DNA from: JACCTU01 sp963737405
GTDB taxonomy: Bacteria > Actinomycetota > Thermoleophilia > Gaiellales > Gaiellaceae
Assembly: GCA_963737405.1 (NCBI GenBank)
Contig: CAVTSL010000001.1
Span: 110,148-174,147, forward strand
Direction: 5' to 3'
Length of the DNA: 64,000 nt
Shown here piece after piece: positions 27,122 to 35,361 of this stretch; the stretch's first letter is position 1; each line of letters starts with the position of its first letter. Position numbers and translations under genes: made by a program. Below the pieces are notes generated by a model. It was not told where the DNA came from. It ran no database searches and was given only the letters and a program-made list of their open reading frames with translations.

Positions 27122-29364
27122 TCAAGACGGAGAAGGAGGTCGAGGGCCGGTACACCGAGACGTGGGTCGTCGTCGAGGAGGACGCCCTCGACCAGTGGCC
27201 CGAGGGGCCGCTCGACGTCGTCGGCAGGCCGGCCGTCAAGGTCGACGGGTTCGAGCGCGCGCGCGGCGAGGCGCGGTACACCGCCGACGTGCGCCTGCCG
27301 GGGATGCTCGAGACGGCCGTCCTGCGGAGCCCGTTCGCGCATGCGCGCATCGCGCGGATCGATCTCTCGCAGGCTCGCGAGGCCGCAGGCGTCCGCGCCG
27401 TGATCGGCCCGGGCGACGTCGACGCGCTCGCGGACGTCGCCGAGTACGAAGGGCGACCGGTTGCGGCGGTCGCCGCGGACACGCTCTCGCAGGCGCGCGC
27501 CGCCGTCGAGCTGATCGACGTCGACTGGGAGGAGCTCGAGCCGCTGCTCGACCCGGAGGAAGCGGTCCGGCGCGAGTCGCTCCTCGGCGCCGCGAGGCAC
27601 CACGACCGTGGCGACTACGACCGCGGGCTCGCGGAAGCCGACGTCGTCGTCGAGGCGGAGTACCGGACGCAGACGCTGAACCACAACCCGCTCGAGACGC
27701 ACCAGTGCGTGTGCGAGTGGCGGGGCGAGGGGCTCGACGTCTACGTCTCGACGCAGTACATCTGGGGCGTCCGCGACGACGTCGCCGACAAGTTCGGACT
27801 CCCGCGCGACAAGGTTCGCGTCGTCTGCGAGTACATGGGCGGCGGGTTCGGCGCGAAGGGCGGCACCGGCAACTACGTCTACATCGCCGCCGAGCTCGCG
27901 CGGCGAGCCGGGCGCGCGGTCAAGCTCGCCGTCTCGCGGCGGGAGGAGAACGTCGTGTCGGGGAACCGCAACGCGACGATCCAGCGTGTCACCGCCGCCG
28001 CGAAGTCGGACGGAACGCTCGTCGCGCTCGGCGGCGAGTTCATCTGCTCGCTCGGGTGGAGCGGCTGGCTCCCGTCGACGGCGGGCCCGATGCAGATGCT
28101 CTACGCCTGCGACAACGTGCGGACCGTCGAGTACGGCGCGAAGCTGAACCTTCCGCCGATGGCGGCCTTCCGCGCGCCCGGCTTCGTCGAGGGGACGTGG
28201 TCGCTCGAGTGCCTGCTCGACAAGCTCGCCGCGGCGCTCGACATCGATCCGCTCGAGCTTCGCCGGCGGAACTACGCGAACGCCGACACGATCGACGGCC
28301 GGCCGTATTCGGCGAAGGAGCTGATGGAGTGCTACCGGCGCGCCGAGCCGCACTGGGACCGGCGCACCGAGGTTCGCGCTCGCTCCGACGACGTGTGGAA
28401 GCGCGGCGTCGGGATGGCGAGCCAGATCTGGTACGGCGGCGGCGGGCCGCCGAGCTATGCGTGGGTCCGCGTCGGCTCCGACGGCCGCGCGAACGTCGTC
28501 ACCGCGATGCAGGACCTCGGGACCGGCACGCGCACGGCGATGGCGCAGATCGCCGCGGAAGAGCTCGGGCTCACGGTCGACCGCGTCGACGTGCAGGTCG
28601 GCGACTCCGCGCGCGGCCCGTACGCAGTCATCTCCGGCGGCTCGTCGACGCTGCCGTCGATGGGGCCGGCCGTGCGCGCGGCCGCGGCGGACGCTGCCGA
28701 GCAGATCCTCGAGATCGCGGGCCAGCGGTTCGAGGTCGAGCGGCGCGTGCTGTCGCTCGCCGGCGGGAGCATCGTCTCGTCGGACGGCGGGTCGTGGCCG
28801 CTCGAGGAGATCACGGGCCTGCTGGACGACGGGCAGATCCTCGGCAAGGGAGCGCGCGGGCCGAACCCCGCGGGCATGCGCGTGCTCACGTTCGGCGTGC
28901 AGGTCGCGGAGGTCGCGGTCGACGTGGAGACGGGCGAGGTCGTCGTCGAGCGCATCTACGCGGTGCACGACGTCGGTCGCGTGATCAACCCGCTCGGCGC
29001 CCAGAGTCAGATCGAGGGCGGGATCATCCAGGCGATGGGCCACACGTTCTCCGAGTCGCGGCTCGACGACACGCGGACGGGGAAGGTGCTGACGCGCACG
29101 CTCGACGCGTACAAGCTGCCGACGATCGCCGACGTGCCCGAGATCGTCTGCGAGCTCGTCGACAAGCCCGACGAGCATCTGACGAACCTCGGGTCGAAGG
29201 GGCTCGGCGAGCCGCCGATCATCCCGACGGCCGCCGCGATCGCGAACGCGATCCGCGACGCGACGGGAGCCGAGGTGACGTCGCTCCCGATCACGCGGGA
29301 GGAGATCCTGCAGGCGCTGCGCGAGGCACGGGAACGGGAGCGCGTTGGAGCTGGCGCGGCCTAG
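27118..29364 (+). CDS. Molybdenum hydroxylase, large molybdopterin-binding subunit
   Basis: About 748 residues if it begins at the CTG at 27118; no ATG/GTG/TTG occurs in frame between there and the GTG at 27289, yet the intervening codons read KTEKEVEGRYTETWVVVEED and KVDGFERARGEARYT, conserved N-terminal sequence of this family. Mo-cofactor motifs: GGGFGAKGG near residue 242, AFRAPGFVEG near 347, ISGGSSTLPSMG near 508, and GSKGLGEPPIIP with the catalytic-type Glu (KGLGEPP) near residue 702. Resembles xanthine/aldehyde/CO-dehydrogenase large chains; the substrate cannot be read from sequence. Starting at 27289 would delete about 57 conserved residues. Confidence 0.92.
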   Translation: MIKTEKEVEGRYTETWVVVEEDALDQWPEGPLDVVGRPAVKVDGFERARGEARYTADVRLPGMLETAVLRSPFAHARIARIDLSQAREAAGVRAVIGPGDVDALADVAEYEGRPVAAVAADTLSQARAAVELIDVDWEELEPLLDPEEAVRRESLLGAARHHDRGDYDRGLAEADVVVEAEYRTQTLNHNPLETHQCVCEWRGEGLDVYVSTQYIWGVRDDVADKFGLPRDKVRVVCEYMGGGFGAKGGTGNYVYIAAELARRAGRAVKLAVSRREENVVSGNRNATIQRVTAAAKSDGTLVALGGEFICSLGWSGWLPSTAGPMQMLYACDNVRTVEYGAKLNLPPMAAFRAPGFVEGTWSLECLLDKLAAALDIDPLELRRRNYANADTIDGRPYSAKELMECYRRAEPHWDRRTEVRARSDDVWKRGVGMASQIWYGGGGPPSYAWVRVGSDGRANVVTAMQDLGTGTRTAMAQIAAEELGLTVDRVDVQVGDSARGPYAVISGGSSTLPSMGPAVRAAAADAAEQILEIAGQRFEVERRVLSLAGGSIVSSDGGSWPLEEITGLLDDGQILGKGARGPNPAGMRVLTFGVQVAEVAVDVETGEVVVERIYAVHDVGRVINPLGAQSQIEGGIIQAMGHTFSESRLDDTRTGKVLTRTLDAYKLPTIADVPEIVCELVDKPDEHLTNLGSKGLGEPPIIPTAAAIANAIRDATGAEVTSLPITREEILQALREARERERVGAGAA

Positions 29365-30187
29365 CTCGACGGCCGAGGCCGTCTCCGAGCTTCGTCCCCC
29401 GGCCGCGCGTGCCCTCGCCGGAGGGACGGAGCTCGTCCCGCTGCTCCGCGACGGAATCGTCGGAGCAGAGCGGCTCGTCGACGTCCGAGCGGCGCTCCCG
29501 CGCGGTGTCCGGGAGGAGACAATCGGCGCAGGGACGACCCTCGCCGAGCTCGAGGCCGACTCGTCGATCCCCGCTGCGCTTCGCGAGGCGTGCCGGCTCG
29601 CCGCGTCGCCGCAGCTCCGCAACATGGGCACGATCGGCGGGAACCTGCTCCAGGCGACGCGGTGCTGGTACTGGCGGCTGCAGTTTCCGTGCCGGCTGCA
29701 TGGCGGTGACGTCTGCCACGCCCGCGCGGGGCGGAACCGCGAGCACGCGATCTTCGCGAACGACTTCTGCGCCTCCGCGCACCCGTCCGACCCCGCGGCG
29801 GCGCTGCTCGCGCTCGACGCGACGGTCCGCACCGATCGGCGGGAGTTCCCGATCGCCGAGCTCTACCGCCTGCCGACCGCGGACGATCGCGACGTGACGA
29901 CGCTCGAGCCGGACGAGCTGATCCTCGAGCTCGACGTTCCGACGCCGGTGGCGAGCACGTATCTCAAGGCGATGGACCGCAAGCGCTGGGCGTTCGCGCT
30001 CGTCGGCGTCGCGGCTGCGCGCTTCGACGACGGCGTCCGGCTCGCACTCGCCGGCGTCGCGCCGATCCCGTGGTCGATCGACGGGCTCGAAGCGCTCGAC
30101 GCCGCCGAGCCGCTCTCCGAGAACGCATACAAGGTCGAGCTCGCGCAGGCTCTCGGGCGCCGCGCGATCGCCGCGATCACCGCTTGA
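29345..30187 (+). CDS. Molybdenum hydroxylase, FAD subunit with 4Fe-4S loop (YagS/PaoB-like)
   Basis: 280 residues from the TTG at 29345, overlapping the large subunit by 20 bases. FAD-binding motifs: ARALAGGTELVPLLRDG near residue 22 and RNMGTIGGNLLQ near residue 91. An insertion with Cys at CWYWRLQFPC, GGDVCHARAG and ANDFCASAHPSD carries four Cys, matching the additional 4Fe-4S cluster of the periplasmic aldehyde oxidoreductase PaoB/YagS and 4-hydroxybenzoyl-CoA reductase. The neighbouring large chain is closest in plan to PaoC-like enzymes, so oxidation of an aldehyde or aromatic compound is plausible. Confidence 0.9.
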   Translation: MELARPSSTAEAVSELRPPAARALAGGTELVPLLRDGIVGAERLVDVRAALPRGVREETIGAGTTLAELEADSSIPAALREACRLAASPQLRNMGTIGGNLLQATRCWYWRLQFPCRLHGGDVCHARAGRNREHAIFANDFCASAHPSDPAAALLALDATVRTDRREFPIAELYRLPTADDRDVTTLEPDELILELDVPTPVASTYLKAMDRKRWAFALVGVAAARFDDGVRLALAGVAPIPWSIDGLEALDAAEPLSENAYKVELAQALGRRAIAAITA

Positions 30188-30825
30188 AGTCGAAGCTCGC
30201 CGGGCTCCTCGCGGTCCTCGTGCTCGCCGGCTGCGGCGGCGACGGCGACTCAGAGTCCGCCGCGACGCAGACGGGCGCGAACGGCTGCACCGCCGCGCAG
30301 GCGCCCGAGCCGCGCCAGCCGGAGCCGCGCAAGGCACCGCGCGCCGAGCCGAACGCAGCAGCGCGGGACGCAGTCGTGTCGACGAACTGCGGCACGTTCA
30401 CGATCCGGCTCGACCCGAAGCGCTCGCCGAACGCGGTCGCGTCCTTCGAGGCGCTCGCGGCCGACGGGTACTTCGACGACACGGTCTTCCACCGCATCGT
30501 GCCCGGCTTCGTGATCCAGGGCGGCGACCCGACGGCCACCGGCACGGGCGGCCCCGGCTACACGACCGTCGATCCGCCGCCGAGCGGCACGGCCTACACG
30601 AAGAACGTCGTCGCGATGGCGAAGACCGCCGCCGAGCCGCCCGGCGCCGCCGGCAGCCAGTTCTTCGTCGTCACGGCCGACCGGCTCGGACTCCCGCCCG
30701 ACTACGCGGTGATCGGCGAGGTGACCGACGGCAAGGACGTCGTCGAGCGCATCGGCAAGCTCGGCGATCCTGCGACCGAGCAGCCGACGCAGCCCGTCGT
30801 CGTCCGGTCGGTCACGATCCGCTGA
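30184..30825 (+). CDS. Cyclophilin-type peptidyl-prolyl isomerase lipoprotein
   Basis: 213 residues from the TTG at 30184 (TTGA overlap). Lipobox LAGC near residue 16, a Pro/Ala linker, then a cyclophilin domain: DTVFHRIVPGFVIQGGDPTATGTGGPGY (residues 92-119), with the catalytic Arg in FHRI and VIQGGDP, and GSQFFVVTAD. Speeds prolyl isomerisation of secreted proteins at the outer membrane face. Why it sits in a molybdoenzyme operon is unclear; it may assist folding of an exported product or be an accidental neighbour. Confidence 0.9.
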   Translation: MKSKLAGLLAVLVLAGCGGDGDSESAATQTGANGCTAAQAPEPRQPEPRKAPRAEPNAAARDAVVSTNCGTFTIRLDPKRSPNAVASFEALAADGYFDDTVFHRIVPGFVIQGGDPTATGTGGPGYTTVDPPPSGTAYTKNVVAMAKTAAEPPGAAGSQFFVVTADRLGLPPDYAVIGEVTDGKDVVERIGKLGDPATEQPTQPVVVRSVTIR

Positions 30826-31334
30826 TGATCGTCGCCGTCGTGCTGGCGGCCGGAGCGGCGAGCAGGTTCGGGTCGCCGAAGCAGCGCCTGTTCCTCCCGC
30901 GGGTGCTCGAGCGCGTTCGCGCGAGCGGCGTCGACGACGTCATCGTCGTCAGCGGCGCGCACGCACTCGAGGCCGACGCACGCGTCGTGCACGCGGACGA
31001 CTGGGAGCTCGGCGCGGGCGCGTCGCTTCGCCGCGGGCTCGAGTCGCTCCCTCCGGAGGTCGAGGCCGCGGTCGTCGTGCTCGCCGACGGGCCGAACCTC
31101 GCCCCCGCCGCGATCGACCGCGTCGTCGGCGCCTGGCGGGAGTCGGGCGCCGACATCGTCGCCGCGTCGTACGGCGGAGACCGCGGCCATCCGGTCGTGA
31201 TCGGCCGCGAGGCCTGGTCGAGCATCCCGGACGAGGGCGCCCGCGCACTCGAGCCGGTGCTCGTCCCGTGCGACGACCTCGGCTCTCCAGGAGACGTCGA
31301 TTCGGCCGATGAATGGAAGGAGGAACCCCGCTAG
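30825..31334 (+). CDS. MobA/MocA-like nucleotidyltransferase
   Basis: 169 residues. NTP-transferase start VVLAAGAASRFGSPKQ (residues 5-20, LAAGxSxRxGxxK) and VLADGPNL (the metal-binding Asp). Shorter than MobA (about 190) and closest in layout to MocA, which adds CMP to molybdopterin for xanthine-dehydrogenase-class enzymes. Directly downstream of a molybdenum hydroxylase operon (1-base overlap with the cyclophilin gene), so cofactor maturation for that enzyme is the natural role. Confidence 0.82.
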   Translation: MIVAVVLAAGAASRFGSPKQRLFLPRVLERVRASGVDDVIVVSGAHALEADARVVHADDWELGAGASLRRGLESLPPEVEAAVVVLADGPNLAPAAIDRVVGAWRESGADIVAASYGGDRGHPVVIGREAWSSIPDEGARALEPVLVPCDDLGSPGDVDSADEWKEEPR

Positions 31335-31355
31335 CCGACGAAACGAGACGATCCC

Positions 31356-32048
31356 GTGGAGCTCGCAACCGCACTCGACCGCAAGCGCTCCCGCCTGGCC
31401 CAGGCGCGGCTCGCGCGCCAGCTCCCGGTCCGCGAGGCGGCCGCCAAGGCCGGGCTGACCGAGGACGAGGTCGCGTGGCTCGAGGAGGGCCGCGTCTACC
31501 GCTTCCGCACACCGGACGACGCGCTGCTCGCGCTCATGCTGTACACGAGCGCGCTCGAGATCGACCACTGGGAGGCGCGGCAGCTCGCGGGGCTGCCCGT
31601 CGGCCCGCGCCCCTTCCGCGCGAACCCGCGCAAGCGCGTCGCCGCGCTTGCTGCAGGGGCCGCCGCGCTCGTCGCCCTCGTCGCGGTCTTCGTCCTCCCC
31701 GGCCGCGAGCAGGAGCGGGCGCGCGAGGCGCGTGCCGCGCAGCTGGCGGCGGACGCCAGGCTTCCGAAGCCGTGGCAGATCGACGTCGACGTGCTGAACG
31801 GGAGCGGGAACATCACCTTCACACGGCGGACGGCGTCCAAGATCGGCGCGCTCGGGTACCACATCGCACGCGTGCGGCGGGCGAACCGCTTCGACTATCC
31901 GCGAACCGCGGTCTACTACGAGCACGGCGGGTACGACGTCGCCGACCGGCTCGCACGCCAGCTCGGCGTCGGGACGATGCCGCTCCCCGGCGGGAAGAAC
32001 CCGAAGCGGCTCGTCGTGATCGTCGGGCCGCCGCGCGGGCCGGCCTAG
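31356..32048 (+). CDS. HTH-transmembrane-LytR_C protein
   Basis: 230 residues from the GTG at 31356. An XRE-like helix-turn-helix lies at residues 20-55 (ARQLPVREAAAKAGLTEDEVAWLEEGRV), a membrane segment near residues 90-112 (RVAALAAGAAALVALVAVFVL), and an outer LytR_C domain from about residue 138 (IDVDVLNGSGNITFTRRTASKIGALGYHI). RodZ-like topology (cytoplasmic HTH, single TM, outer domain) suggests cell-wall or shape-related work. Ends against the convergent rsrA-like gene with a 4-base overlap. Confidence 0.75.
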   Translation: MELATALDRKRSRLAQARLARQLPVREAAAKAGLTEDEVAWLEEGRVYRFRTPDDALLALMLYTSALEIDHWEARQLAGLPVGPRPFRANPRKRVAALAAGAAALVALVAVFVLPGREQERAREARAAQLAADARLPKPWQIDVDVLNGSGNITFTRRTASKIGALGYHIARVRRANRFDYPRTAVYYEHGGYDVADRLARQLGVGTMPLPGGKNPKRLVVIVGPPRGPA

Positions 32049-32275
32049 AGCAGAGGCGTGCGGAGCTCCGCGAGCTTCGCCTTCAGCGCCGGCGACATCT
32101 CCTCGGAGCACGCGACGCGGACGTAGCCGCGGAACTCCTGCTCGAAGCGGAAGCGCTTCGAGCACCACGGGCACTCGCCGAGATGCAGCTCGACCGCCGT
32201 CTGCTCCTCGACCGACAGCGTCCGGTCGAGGTACGGCTGAATGACTTCTTCGCAGTGGTCGCAGGGGTCCATCAC
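32045..32275 (-). CDS. Zinc-finger anti-sigma factor (RsrA-like)
   Basis: 76 residues. HLGECPWCSKRF holds the HxxxCxxC zinc motif of ZAS-type anti-sigma factors, with DPCDHCEEVIQPYLD upstream providing the other Cys. In RsrA these Cys form disulfides under thiol oxidation and release SigR. Overlaps the sigma gene stop by 4 bases, the standard sigR-rsrA arrangement. Redox sensing is inferred from family and order. Confidence 0.9.
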   Translation of the reverse strand: MMDPCDHCEEVIQPYLDRTLSVEEQTAVELHLGECPWCSKRFRFEQEFRGYVRVACSEEMSPALKAKLAELRTPLL

Positions 32276-32853
32276 GGGCTCTCCACGGAACGCTCGGCGA
32301 GCTCTCGCTTCAACACGCGCCGAGCCCGGTGCAAGCGCGACATAACGGTACCGATCGGGATGTCGAGGATCTGCGCGGCGTCCTGGTACGAGAAGTCGCC
32401 GATGTCGACGAGGACCAGGACGTCTCGAAAGTCGTGTGGGACGGCAGAGAGGGCTCCAACGACGTCATCTTGGCTTAAACGCTCGACGACACGATCTTCT
32501 TCCAGCGGCCGGCCGGCCGTCTCCTCGAGCCGGTTGTAGAGGAAGTAGTCGGTCTCCTCCATCGGCTGCGTGTCGGGCCGGCGCTGGTCCCGGCGGGCCC
32601 GGTCGATGTTCAGGTTCGTGAGGATCCGGAGGAGCCAGGCGCGGAGGTTGGTGCCCGGCGTGAACGACCGCCAGCTGCGGAACGCGCGCTCGTACGTCTG
32701 CTGGACGAGGTCCTCCGCCTCCTCGCGCGAGTTGACGAGGCCGCGCGCGACGCGGAACACCTGGTCGGAGAGGCCGAGCGCCTCCTCCTCGAAGCGGACG
32801 CGCTCGCGCGCCTCGTTCGCGATCCGCCGGCCCTCGGTGTCGGTGTCGGACAT
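32272..32853 (-). CDS. ECF sigma factor, SigR/SigH-like
   Basis: 193 residues from the ATG at 32853. Region 2: DQVFRVARGLVNSREEAEDLVQQTYERAFRSWRSFTPGTNLRAWLLRILTNLNID (residues 28-82), very close to actinobacterial SigR/SigH. Region 4: VPHDFRDVLVLVDIGDFSYQDAAQILDIPIGTVMSRLHRARRVLKREL. Expected to control thiol-oxidative stress genes with the RsrA-like protein as its switch. Start touches the stop of the HMA gene (TGATG). The run of minus-strand genes from 34084 down is probably one operon. Confidence 0.93.
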   Translation of the reverse strand: MSDTDTEGRRIANEARERVRFEEEALGLSDQVFRVARGLVNSREEAEDLVQQTYERAFRSWRSFTPGTNLRAWLLRILTNLNIDRARRDQRRPDTQPMEETDYFLYNRLEETAGRPLEEDRVVERLSQDDVVGALSAVPHDFRDVLVLVDIGDFSYQDAAQILDIPIGTVMSRLHRARRVLKRELAERSVESP

Positions 32854-33062
32854 CAGCCCTCGAGGGCTGGAAATCCTGCCTTCGACAAGGCGGCGACGAG
32901 CTCGTCGCGCGAGGTTCTCGCCTCGTCCCACGTGAGGGTGACCTCGCCCATCAGGTTGGCCGACGCCGCTTCGAGACCATCCTGCCCCTGGAGTGCGGTC
33001 CCGAGCCTGAACACGCACTGCTCGCAGCGGACGCCACTCACCTGGATCGTCTCGGTCGTCAC
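32853..33062 (-). CDS. Heavy-metal-associated (HMA) domain protein, CopZ-like
   Basis: 69 residues, a single HMA fold. The metal site is GVRCEQCVFRLG (CxxC, residues 13-16) instead of the usual GMTCxxC; EVTLTWDEA and LVAALSKAGF complete the fold. Binds Cu(I) or a similar soft metal, or may be a redox switch. TAGCAT lies 7 bases before the GTG, so it probably has its own leaderless promoter as well as sitting between the ligase and sigma genes. Confidence 0.82.
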   Translation of the reverse strand: MTTETIQVSGVRCEQCVFRLGTALQGQDGLEAASANLMGEVTLTWDEARTSRDELVAALSKAGFPALEG

Positions 33063-34084
33063 GCGGGCGATGCTAGCGACCGCTCGACCGCGTCGGCGCA
33101 GGCGGCGCGCGGGTTCCCGGCCTCGAGCTGGCGTTCGGCCTCGCAGAACGACGCGTCGAGCGGAGCGAGCAGCCGTTCGTCGGCGTGCGGGTGGATCTTC
33201 TCCAGGAGCACGTCGAAGAGCTCCGGCACCGGGACGAGCCGGTCCTCGTCGGGATGGATCAGCTTCGCGCCGGGCCCGAACCGCGACGCGAAGAAGCGGT
33301 TCGTGTGCGCGTCGGCCCGTGACGCCGGACGACCGTCACCGCCGGCGGCCCAGACGGCGAGCGCATGGAGCAGCGCCACGATCGCGCCGGTGCGGGCGAC
33401 GTCGGTCGCCTGGTCGGGCGTGCGGATCTCGAGCGTGCCGAGCGCCGGATGGATGCGGATGTCCCACCAGGTCTGCGTCGGCTTCTTGAGGACACCTGCG
33501 CGTTGCCAGCGCTCCATCGTCGCGACCCAGCCGTCCCACGACTCGAACCACGGAGGGATTCCGGAGCGTGGAAGCGTGGCGAGCACCTCGGCGCGCGTCG
33601 AGAGCAATCCCGTCTCCTCACCGCGGAACCACGGCGAGTTCGCCGCGACCGCGAGCACGAGCGGCAGCCAGGGCAGCACGCCTTCGTGCGCGCGAACGCA
33701 GGTCTCCGGGTCCGGCATGCCGACGTGGACGTGCAGCCCGCACACGCCTTGTCGACGCGCGACCGGCCCGGCCGCCTCGACGAACTCGAGGTAGTCGGGG
33801 TTGTCGACGATCGGCGCGTCGTCGGGCGACGCGAACGGGTGCGAGCCGATCGCGAGCGGGCGAAGCGCATCAGGCGCCGCGGCCGAAGCGACGCGGTCTC
33901 GCAGCGCACGCACCTCGTCGTAGGCCTCCCGCGGCGACTCGCAGATCCCCGTCGCCGTCTCGACGAACGTCGCCATCAGCTCGTGCTTGACGCCGTCGCC
34001 GGCGCGCTCGACGATCGCCGCCGCCGCGGCGACCGGCTCCAGCGTCTGCTCGTCGACGAGCAGCAGCTCCTCCTCGACGCCCAC
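33059..34084 (-). CDS. ybdK: Carboxylate-amine ligase, YbdK/GCS2 family
   Basis: 341 residues from the GTG at 34084. GVEEELLLVDEQTLEP opens the GCS2 domain; CGLHVHVGMPDPE, TWWDIRIHPALGTLEIRTPDQAT and AHTNRFFASRFG are its ATP/substrate motifs. YbdK proteins have weak glutamate-cysteine ligase activity. The codons just upstream of the GTG read IEHSFGQSAPFS, conserved family sequence running back to an ATC at 34118-34120 next to the degQ stop; no ATG/GTG/TTG starts it. So either a non-standard start is used or the GTG gives a protein 12 residues shorter than its relatives. It sits with a SigR-type thiol regulator, which suits a thiol-ligase role. Confidence 0.88.
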   Translation of the reverse strand: MGVEEELLLVDEQTLEPVAAAAAIVERAGDGVKHELMATFVETATGICESPREAYDEVRALRDRVASAAAPDALRPLAIGSHPFASPDDAPIVDNPDYLEFVEAAGPVARRQGVCGLHVHVGMPDPETCVRAHEGVLPWLPLVLAVAANSPWFRGEETGLLSTRAEVLATLPRSGIPPWFESWDGWVATMERWQRAGVLKKPTQTWWDIRIHPALGTLEIRTPDQATDVARTGAIVALLHALAVWAAGGDGRPASRADAHTNRFFASRFGPGAKLIHPDEDRLVPVPELFDVLLEKIHPHADERLLAPLDASFCEAERQLEAGNPRAACADAVERSLASPA

Positions 34085-34129
34085 TGAGAAGGGCGCGCTC
34101 TGGCCGAACGAGTGCTCGATCCCGGAAGG

Positions 34130-35302
34130 CTATTCGCCGGACGGCGCGCGACCGAGCTTCACGGTCAGCTTCATCCGGCGGTCGCCGCGGTACAGCTCGA
34201 CGACGATCTCGTCGCCCGGGCGCTTCTTCGCGAGGATCGCGCGCATCCCCTCCGGCGTGTTGACGGAGTTGCCGTCGATCGCGACGATGATGTCGCCGCC
34301 GAGCCGCCAGCTCTCGCCGCCGACGATCACCGTGCGCGTCCCCTCGCGGAGGCCCGCCCGCTCCGCTGCGCTCCCGGAGACGACCGAGTCGATCAGCAGG
34401 CCCTGGCGGGACTTCAGATTGAAGAGGCGCGCGATGTCGTCGGTCAGCCGCGCTGCCTCGACGCCGAGGAACGCGTGCTCGACCTTGCCCACGCGGATGA
34501 TCTGTGCGGTCACGCTCTTGACGGTGTCGACGGGTACCGCGAACCCGACGCCCACGTTGCCCTCGGAAGCGGGGCCGGTCCTGATCTGCGTGTTGACGCC
34601 GATCACCTTTCCTTCGGTGTTCAGGAGCGGGCCGCCGGAGTTGCCGGGGTTGATCGGCGCGTCGGTCTGGATCGCGTTGTCGATCGCGAGCGCGTTCGGC
34701 GCCTCGAGCACGCGGCCGATCGCGCTGACGATCCCCGCGGTCATCGAGCGCTCGTAGCCGAACGGGTTGCCGATCGCGACGACCTGGTCGCCGACGTTCA
34801 CCGCGGCGGAGCTCCCGAACACGAGCGGGGTGAGCCCGCGCGGCGGCGTGTTCACCTTCAGCACCGCGATGTCCGTGCTCGGGTCGACGCCGACGCGCTT
34901 CGCGCGCACGGCCTCCTCGTTCGAGAAGCTGACGTTGATCGTCTCCGCGCCCTCGACCACGTGGTAGTTCGTGACGATGAAGCCCGACTTCGAGATCACG
35001 AACCCGGAGCCGAGCGACCGGCTTCGACGTGGGTACGCGTCGAACGGATCCGTCGAGAGGGGTCCCGTCGCCTCGATCTGGACGACGCCCTTCGAGTACG
35101 CGGCGTAGATGTCGCCTGGTGTCAGCCCGCTCTGCGGCGCGAACGCAACCGATGCCTGCGAGTCCGGCGAGACCTCGCGGATCGTCGTCGTCCCGCCGAG
35201 CTTGCCGACCGAGGCTGCGCCGACGAGCGCTGCGATCCCACCGAGGAGGCCGGCGGCGAGCAGGGCTGCGACGCGGAGCAGCGAGCGCGGATCGCGTTCC
35301 AC
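34130..35302 (-). CDS. Trypsin-like serine protease with PDZ domain (DegQ/HtrA-like)
   Basis: 390 residues from the GTG at 35302. Signal anchor near residues 10-30 (LLRVAALLAAGLLGGIAALVG). Catalytic triad: His in FIVTNYHVVEG (near 110), Asp in STDIAVLKV (near 139), Ser in NPGNSGGPLL (near 213). The PDZ domain (residues 290-385) has LLIDSVVSGSAAERAGLREG. A periplasmic/outer-face quality-control protease. TATAAA lies 6 bases before the GTG. Closely followed on the same strand by ybdK, so it may head the stress operon that ends with the sigma/anti-sigma pair. Confidence 0.93.
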   Translation of the reverse strand: MERDPRSLLRVAALLAAGLLGGIAALVGAASVGKLGGTTTIREVSPDSQASVAFAPQSGLTPGDIYAAYSKGVVQIEATGPLSTDPFDAYPRRSRSLGSGFVISKSGFIVTNYHVVEGAETINVSFSNEEAVRAKRVGVDPSTDIAVLKVNTPPRGLTPLVFGSSAAVNVGDQVVAIGNPFGYERSMTAGIVSAIGRVLEAPNALAIDNAIQTDAPINPGNSGGPLLNTEGKVIGVNTQIRTGPASEGNVGVGFAVPVDTVKSVTAQIIRVGKVEHAFLGVEAARLTDDIARLFNLKSRQGLLIDSVVSGSAAERAGLREGTRTVIVGGESWRLGGDIIVAIDGNSVNTPEGMRAILAKKRPGDEIVVELYRGDRRMKLTVKLGRAPSGE

Positions 35303-35314
35303 GGGCCGTTTATA
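35303..35314 (-). promoter_or_regulatory. Leaderless -10 box for degQ-like gene
   Basis: TATAAA (35314-35309), 6-base spacer, GTG. The best match to a consensus -10 box in the window. Confidence 0.5.
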
Positions 35315-35349
35315 GCTCCGGGTCGGGGTAACCGCCTTTGCGCCTGGGT

Positions 35350-35361
35350 TAACTTGGCCGG
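35350..35361 (+). promoter_or_regulatory. Leaderless -10 box for NYN gene
   Basis: TAACTT (35350-35355), 6-base spacer, GTG at 35362. Confidence 0.4.

Noticed and set aside
25477..29832. A 1451-residue open frame on the minus strand opposite the Ig-like and molybdenum genes
   Set aside because: Arg/Pro/Ala-rich composition with no motif; a GC-rich antisense shadow of genes with strong family matches on the plus strand.
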